Positions 12,825-16,240 of a DNA stretch of 16,240 nucleotides are shown here, piece after piece; position 1 is the first letter of the stretch; every line of letters begins with the position of its first letter. The stretch is taken from assembly GCA_937916395.1 (NCBI GenBank), contig CALFTN010000017.1:1-16240 (forward strand). Reading direction: 5' to 3'. The translations under genes and the position numbers were made by a program. The stretch is from an uncultured Clostridia bacterium. Its GTDB lineage: Bacteria; Bacillota; Clostridia; Oscillospirales; Acutalibacteraceae. The notes beneath the pieces are model-generated. The model saw only the letters and a list, made by a program, of their open reading frames with translations. It was not told the DNA's origin and made no database searches.

Positions 12825-13851
12825 CAATCGTTCCTCCACCAAGTAAAACATCCTCATCATAAAAAACAGCTGTCTGACCTGTTGCGGCGGCACGTTGTGG
12901 TTCTGTGAATTTTATTTTACAGGTATTTTCACTTGTCATTGTGAGAACTGCTTCTGCTGGCCTTGCGGCACAGCGTATTTTAACCTCACATTTAACATCT
13001 TCCTTTGGCAAAACACCTGAAACAAATGAAACATCACTACAAATAATTTCATCTTTAAAGAGCTCAGGGTTACTACCTACTGTAACTGTGTTGTTTTTGT
13101 AATCGAGTTTTAAAACATACATCGGTTTGCCAAATGCTCCAAGACCTTTTCGCTGACCGATAGTATATTTATAAATACCCTTGTGCTCACCTAAAACTTC
13201 ACCGCTTGAAGAAATAAAGTTACCAAAATTTTCTTTTGGATTTTTTTCTTTTTCAATAAATGAAATATAGTCATCATCAGGAATAAAGCAAACCTCTTGA
13301 CTATCCTTTTTCTCTGCTACATTGAGCCCAGCCTGTGAAGCTAACTCACGCACCTCTTCTTTCGAATATTTTGAAAGTGGAAAACGAACATTTTTTAAAA
13401 TATCCTGATTTAATTTACATAAAAAATAACTCTGGTCCTTTCTCGAATCAGCTTTTTTTATATGAAAAACACCATTTTCATCTTCAACAATATCAGCATA
13501 ATGACCTGTGGCTAAAAATTCACCACCATTTTCTTTTGCGTATTTTGTGAGTTCACCAAATTTGATAGTAGGGTTACACACAACGCATGGGTTAGGTGTT
13601 CTACCCTTCAAATATTCATTACAAAAATAATTTGTGATTTTTTTAAATTCATCACGTCTATCTAACACAGTGAGCGGAATATTAAGGTGATTTGCTACTT
13701 TTTGAGCATCTTCTATATCCTTATCTGCCAAATCACCTGGCTTAAGCCTTAAAATAACACCCTTAACATCATAGCCCTGTTCTTTCAAAACTAAAGCAGT
13801 TGCGGCTGAATCTACACCGCCACTTAATGCAACAAAACATACTTTTGACAT
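12820..13851 (-). CDS. mnmA: tRNA-specific 2-thiouridylase
   Basis: The protein is 343 residues from the ATG at 13851, which is 8 bases from AAGGAAG. A TTG codon six bases upstream extends the frame but sits too close to that site. MnmA thiolates U34 of Lys, Glu and Gln tRNAs using ATP and persulfide sulfur. Seen are the PP-loop SGGVDS (10-15), the TPNPCVVCN segment with nucleophile Cys89 (and Cys92), GHYAD (116-120), KDQSYFL, and the second catalytic cysteine Cys188 in SQEVCFI. All catalytic features are intact; the protein is somewhat shorter than E. coli MnmA. It follows the HEPN toxin gene after 14 bases on the same strand and may be cotranscribed with the toxin-antitoxin pair. No cysteine desulfurase gene is nearby. 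Confidence 0.95.
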   Translation of the reverse strand: MSKVCFVALSGGVDSAATALVLKEQGYDVKGVILRLKPGDLADKDIEDAQKVANHLNIPLTVLDRRDEFKKITNYFCNEYLKGRTPNPCVVCNPTIKFGELTKYAKENGGEFLATGHYADIVEDENGVFHIKKADSRKDQSYFLCKLNQDILKNVRFPLSKYSKEEVRELASQAGLNVAEKKDSQEVCFIPDDDYISFIEKEKNPKENFGNFISSSGEVLGEHKGIYKYTIGQRKGLGAFGKPMYVLKLDYKNNTVTVGSNPELFKDEIICSDVSFVSGVLPKEDVKCEVKIRCAARPAEAVLTMTSENTCKIKFTEPQRAAATGQTAVFYDEDVLLGGGTIE

Positions 13852-13865
13852 AAACAAAACTTCCT

Positions 13866-14198
13866 TTATAAGTTTTCGAGTTTTTTGCAGATATCTGGAA
13901 TATCTTCTGTAATTGTCTGATGAACAATAGTAAATTCAACTTCGCCGTAGTCATGCACAATTCTATTTCTCATACCTTTGATTGCTTGCCACGGAATATC
14001 ATTATGAAGAATTTTGAAATCGGTTGTAAGTTTAGCAGAATTTTCAGAAATTTGTATTAACCGAAATAATACCGAATCACACAAAACTTCATTTGTTTCA
14101 AGTTCTTCAAGAGTAATTCCATTAGTTTTTTCTATAATAAAATTTATATCTTTAAGCAATTTTTTAATGTGATAATCATCATTTTTTATGTTATCCAT
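13866..14198 (-). CDS. HEPN-domain toxin (HepT type)
   Basis: This 110-residue helical protein carries the HEPN active-site motif RNRIVHDY (Arg77, His82, Tyr84; Rx4HxY), and the family segment DIPWQAIKGMRNRIVHDYGEV is intact. HepT proteins are ribonucleases paired with MntA antitoxins; studied members act on tRNA or mRNA and are silenced when MntA adenylylates the Tyr of this motif. Its start codon overlaps the end of the MNT antitoxin gene by 8 bases, showing translational coupling and the usual antitoxin-first order. No key residue is missing, so it is expected to be active. The specific target is unknown. Confidence 0.9.
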   Translation of the reverse strand: MDNIKNDDYHIKKLLKDINFIIEKTNGITLEELETNEVLCDSVLFRLIQISENSAKLTTDFKILHNDIPWQAIKGMRNRIVHDYGEVEFTIVHQTITEDIPDICKKLENL

Positions 14199-14661
14199 AA
14201 ATCTTTATACCATCCTTCAATATTTCATTTGTAAGTTCAAAGTTATCCTTAATTTGTTTCTGGTCAAGAACATCAACTTTCTTTTTTAAATTTTCACGAA
14301 GCTCCTCAACCAAACCATAAAACTTCAAACCTGTAATTGTTGTGTAAATCAATAAATCAACATCGCTTGTAGGAGTGGCTTTACCTTTAGCATATGAACC
14401 GAACAAATAACAGTACTCCACCGGATATTTTGAAAGTATCCTTGTGCAGACTTCCTTAATTTCTTCTAATGCCAACACACCACTTTCTTCATCTATATAT
14501 CCGTAAGAATATAATTTTTCTAAAATATATTTATATTTTATACTTGATTGTTTTTTTACATCATTCTCGTAATTTGAATATGTTCTTAACGGCATCCCTA
14601 CAAAGTCAGCCGCTTGTTTTTGTGTAATACCCTTATTTTTTCTAAGTTCACGTAAAGTCAT
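14191..14661 (-). CDS. MNT-domain nucleotidyltransferase antitoxin fused to an XRE helix-turn-helix
   Basis: This is a 156-residue protein with two parts. Residues 1-55 are an XRE-type helix-turn-helix (LRELRKNKGITQKQAADFVGMPLRTYSNYEN). Residues 65-156 are a minimal nucleotidyltransferase with GSYAKGKATPTSDVDLLI (Gly88-Ser89, Asp100 and Asp102) and a third acidic residue at Asp130 (KKKVDVLD), the complete catalytic set. MntA antitoxins transfer AMP to the HEPN toxin. Here the added DNA-binding domain suggests that it also represses its own operon. The ribosome binding site GAGGTG lies 6 bases before the ATG. Palindromic repeats upstream (14714-14764) are candidate operators. Confidence 0.9.
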   Translation of the reverse strand: MTLRELRKNKGITQKQAADFVGMPLRTYSNYENDVKKQSSIKYKYILEKLYSYGYIDEESGVLALEEIKEVCTRILSKYPVEYCYLFGSYAKGKATPTSDVDLLIYTTITGLKFYGLVEELRENLKKKVDVLDQKQIKDNFELTNEILKDGIKIYG

Positions 14662-14678
14662 GATATCACCTCAATGAA

Positions 14679-14707
14679 ATAATACCATTATTCTTCCCAC
14701 AAAGCAA
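14679..14707 (-). promoter_or_regulatory. Possible promoter of the HEPN/MNT operon
   Basis: On the - strand, TTGCTT (14707-14702), a 17-base spacer and TATTAT (14684-14679). The transcript would start only about 10 bases before the ATG, leaving barely enough room for the ribosome binding site, so this is tentative. Confidence 0.35.
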
Positions 14708-14713
14708 TAGTTT

Positions 14714-14764
14714 TATGCAAGTTTTGCTTTATTTAATAAAAAATCATATGCAATTTTTGCATAT
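14714..14764. promoter_or_regulatory. Paired palindromes, candidate operator of the XRE-MNT antitoxin
   Basis: ATATGCAA-TTT-TTGCATAT (14746-14764) is a perfect palindrome. TATGCAA-GTT-TTGCTTT (14715-14729 core) is a second, imperfect copy 33 bases away, about three helical turns. Another GCAA half site lies in the putative -35 at 14704-14707. Confidence 0.5.
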
Positions 14765-14839
14765 TTTAGATGCATATCGATTGTGTGAAGTAATAAAAAA
14801 ATCAAATTTCATTAATTTTTTTGATTTTTTAGAAAAAAC

Positions 14840-14907
14840 GCCCCCAAACCCCTTGCAATTTAAAGAAATTTGTTATAAAATATATACAGTTTCATATATT
14901 AGGGGGC
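14840..14907 (+). promoter_or_regulatory. Probable promoter of the PHP gene, bracketed by an inverted repeat
   Basis: TTGCAA (14853-14858), a 17-base spacer and TAAAAT (14876-14881), overlapping TATAAA. GCCCCC (14840-14845) and GGGGGC (14902-14907) bracket the promoter. The 374-base gap 14662-15035 otherwise holds the toxin-antitoxin control region and an AT-rich leader of about 150 nt before the PHP gene, in which I see no clear riboswitch. Confidence 0.45.
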
Positions 14908-15035
14908 TGTGTGCTTTTTCGAATGAAAATGCAGAAATCTCCGTTATTTTATTCATATTTTATATTGTTTTTTGTACAAGGTGACAATTTACATTTTAAA
15001 TGCATAATTAAAAGTTTACGAAAGGAAGGATTAAT

Positions 15036-15935
15036 TTGTCAGCGGATTTACATTGCCATACAAGACTTTCAAATGGTTCGCTTGGTATTGAAGATTTGAT
15101 TTTACTTGCTAAAAAACGCAATATTGCGACTATTGCCATTACCGATCTTGATTGCTTGGCTGGTACTGTCAGGGGAAAAATTATAGGCGATAGAATGGGA
15201 GTAAAGGTTATACCTGGTGTGGAGCTTTCTGCAACAGATAAAACCAACGGTCAAGAAATTCATTTAATTTGCTATTTACCTGATTTTCCGGACAGATTAG
15301 AAGGGCTTTGTAGCAGAAACTCACAACTTAGAAAGCGCTCTTCTCACTTTATGACGCTCAAAGTAGCTCAACGCTACCCTATTACACCTGAATTTATTGT
15401 AAAATGCGCTTCAGGCTCTACAAATGTTTATAAGGTTCACATTATGCAGGCACTTATCGAAATGGGCTTTGCAGATAAAATTTACTCAGACCTTTATGAC
15501 GAGCTTTTTAATCCTGATAGTGAAAAATCAATAAATCATTCACCTGAATATGAGGATGTTTTTGAAGTGCTTACTGCGATTCACGATGCAGGTGGCATAG
15601 CAGTATTAACTCACCCCTTCCGTTCAAAAAATCCAGACTTATTAGACAAGCTTGTTGAAGCCGGACTTGATGGTATTGAAGTTTACACCCCAAATATGTC
15701 TGCTGAACAAAAAGCAGAGCTTATTAAATATGCTAAAACTCACAAATTACTTACAACTGGTGGTACAAACTTCAAAGGTCTTTATAACAAACATATTCTT
15801 TCTGTTGGTGATTGTGATTTACCAGACGAATGTGTAAGCGAGCTTTTAACATATAAATCACGCCAAAAAAAAGCTCAACGAAAAGCAGCTCAAGCTAAGG
15901 CTAATGAGAAATTACAAGAGGCTTTGAAGAAATAA
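15036..15935 (+). CDS. PHP-domain protein with altered metal-binding residues
   Basis: This 299-residue protein belongs to the PHP (polymerase and histidinol phosphatase) superfamily, nearest the YciV/TrpH type, which in other bacteria hydrolyses phosphodiester bonds in nucleotides or RNA ends. The start is a UUG placed 5 bases after AAAGGAAGGA; no other start is possible in this frame. Family motifs are DLHCHTRLSNGS (His6, His8), ITDLDCLAG (37-43; His usual at position 38 is Leu), GVELS with Glu63, EIHLI with His76, VYKVH (His135), LTHPF (His193) and GGTNFKG (usually GGSDFHG; Asp to Asn245, His to Lys247). Three metal-ligand positions are therefore substituted. The C-terminus is Lys/Ala/Gln-rich and helical. 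It may be a non-catalytic or specialised relative. Confidence 0.85.
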   Translation: MSADLHCHTRLSNGSLGIEDLILLAKKRNIATIAITDLDCLAGTVRGKIIGDRMGVKVIPGVELSATDKTNGQEIHLICYLPDFPDRLEGLCSRNSQLRKRSSHFMTLKVAQRYPITPEFIVKCASGSTNVYKVHIMQALIEMGFADKIYSDLYDELFNPDSEKSINHSPEYEDVFEVLTAIHDAGGIAVLTHPFRSKNPDLLDKLVEAGLDGIEVYTPNMSAEQKAELIKYAKTHKLLTTGGTNFKGLYNKHILSVGDCDLPDECVSELLTYKSRQKKAQRKAAQAKANEKLQEALKK

Positions 15936-15940
15936 AAACA

Positions 15941-15970
15941 AAAGCAGTCGAAAGACTGCTTTTTTATTTT
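15941..15970 (+). terminator. Terminator of the PHP gene
   Basis: AAAGCAGTC (15941-15949) pairs with GACTGCTTT (15954-15962) around a GAAA tetraloop, followed by TTTTATTTT. It is a textbook intrinsic terminator. Confidence 0.93.
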
Positions 15971-16028
15971 AGTTATAAGTTATCAGTAAGTCAGTGGTTA
16001 GTTGTTAGATTTTTGGTGTTAGGTGTTA
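15971..16028. repeat. Heptamer tandem tract E
   Basis: Units AGTTATA, AGTTATC, AGTAAGTC, AGTGGTT and AGTTGTT are followed by a shorter GGTGTTA pair. It shares the 16-mer TCAGTAAGTCAGTGGT (15983-15998) with tract D. It is followed at 16048-16067 by a half copy of the CCTATCATTT hairpin family. Confidence 0.75.
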
Positions 16029-16047
16029 GAAAAGGTAATAAATAAAT

Positions 16048-16067
16048 TTATCTTATCATTTTAAATT
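16048..16067. repeat. Half copy of the CCTATCATTT hairpin family
   Basis: TTATCTTATCATTTTAAAT resembles the left arm of the other copies, but no right arm follows. It supports the view that these hairpins decay from a common element. Confidence 0.5.
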
Positions 16068-16106
16068 TTTCATAAACTGTAAACGAGCACAAAAATTAAA
16101 TGTTAC

Positions 16107-16136
16107 GGTCTGCCTCTCTTCGAAGAGAGGGGGACC
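16107..16136. repeat. GC-rich palindromic element
   Basis: CCTCTCTTCGAAGAGAGG (16113-16130) is a perfect 18-base palindrome enclosed by GGTC (16107-16110) and GACC (16133-16136). It stands out from AT-rich surroundings in the 305-base region 15936-16240, which contains no gene. A TATAAT at 16198-16203 and a TTGACA at 16228-16233 near the window end may belong to a promoter for a gene outside. Confidence 0.7.
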
Positions 16137-16240
16137 ACCTTTTCGTTAATTTTATTGTCTTAATGCACTTTTAAGCGAGTATTAGATTTAATCTTTTTAT
16201 AATGTTCTTTGGGTGGTGGAGAGTTCTTTGACACGAGTTA

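Noticed and set aside
13849..13857. TTG start for mnmA two codons upstream
   Set aside because: It lies only 2 bases from AAGGAAG; the ATG at 13851 has normal 8-base spacing and begins the conserved N-terminus.
14715..14984. 89-codon open frame upstream of the PHP gene
   Set aside because: It has no ribosome binding site, runs through the candidate operator and promoter, and the protein looks like random AT-rich translation.
1..16240. tRNA or rRNA genes, insertion sequences, prophage genes
   Set aside because: I saw no cloverleaf with CCA end, no rRNA-like stretch, and no transposase, integrase or phage structural ORF.

Overview
The window looks like a chromosomal segment of a low-GC, Gram-positive anaerobe, most likely a gut Clostridia of the Ruminococcaceae/Oscillospiraceae type. 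The grounds are AT-rich intergenic DNA with consensus sigma-A promoters, strong GGAGG-type ribosome binding sites, a CD1247-type acidic/cysteine-rich protein, an rpsO-pnp pair, and a sodium-pump decarboxylase beta subunit. The species cannot be named from the sequence alone.

Layout. 1-4070 is core information processing on the + strand: elongation factor P, an acidic Cys-rich zinc-ribbon protein, ribosomal protein S15 with a structured leader, and polynucleotide phosphorylase. 4091-6968 carries a MATE exporter, then a beta subunit of a Na+-translocating decarboxylase with its own promoter and a 51-residue membrane partner. 7136-7948 (- strand) holds two small unknown proteins, one a predicted helical bundle and one a membrane protein. 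8251-8988 is an XRE regulator. 9099-10895 (-) is L-fucose isomerase, standing alone without other fucose genes. 11121-12353 (-) is a MerR-type regulator with a duplicated C-terminal domain; its promoter has the 19-bp spacer typical of MerR control.

12451-12768 is the most interesting part. A promoter drives a short + transcript encoding a 23-residue hydrophobic peptide. A near-consensus promoter facing it drives a roughly 90-nt RNA from the other strand. The two share a bidirectional terminator and carry related hairpins near their 5' ends. This is the layout of a type I (antisense RNA) toxin-antitoxin locus such as par/fst or txpA/ratA, though I recognise neither the peptide nor the RNA as a known family. 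Next on the - strand come a HEPN/MNT (HepT-MntA type) toxin-antitoxin pair, whose antitoxin has a fused XRE DNA-binding domain, and mnmA (tRNA 2-thiouridylase), 14 bases downstream of the toxin gene. 15036-15935 is a PHP-domain protein with a UUG start and several metal-ligand positions substituted.

The intergenic DNA is full of related repeats. A hairpin family with CCTATCATTT / AAATGATAGG arms occurs four times plus a half copy, mostly as terminators. Seven-base-periodic tandem tracts lie next to most of these hairpins and often touch or overlap stop codons. A shared 13-mer, GGGTCTGCGACGC, occurs in two of the tracts. These look like dispersed elements reused as gene ends.
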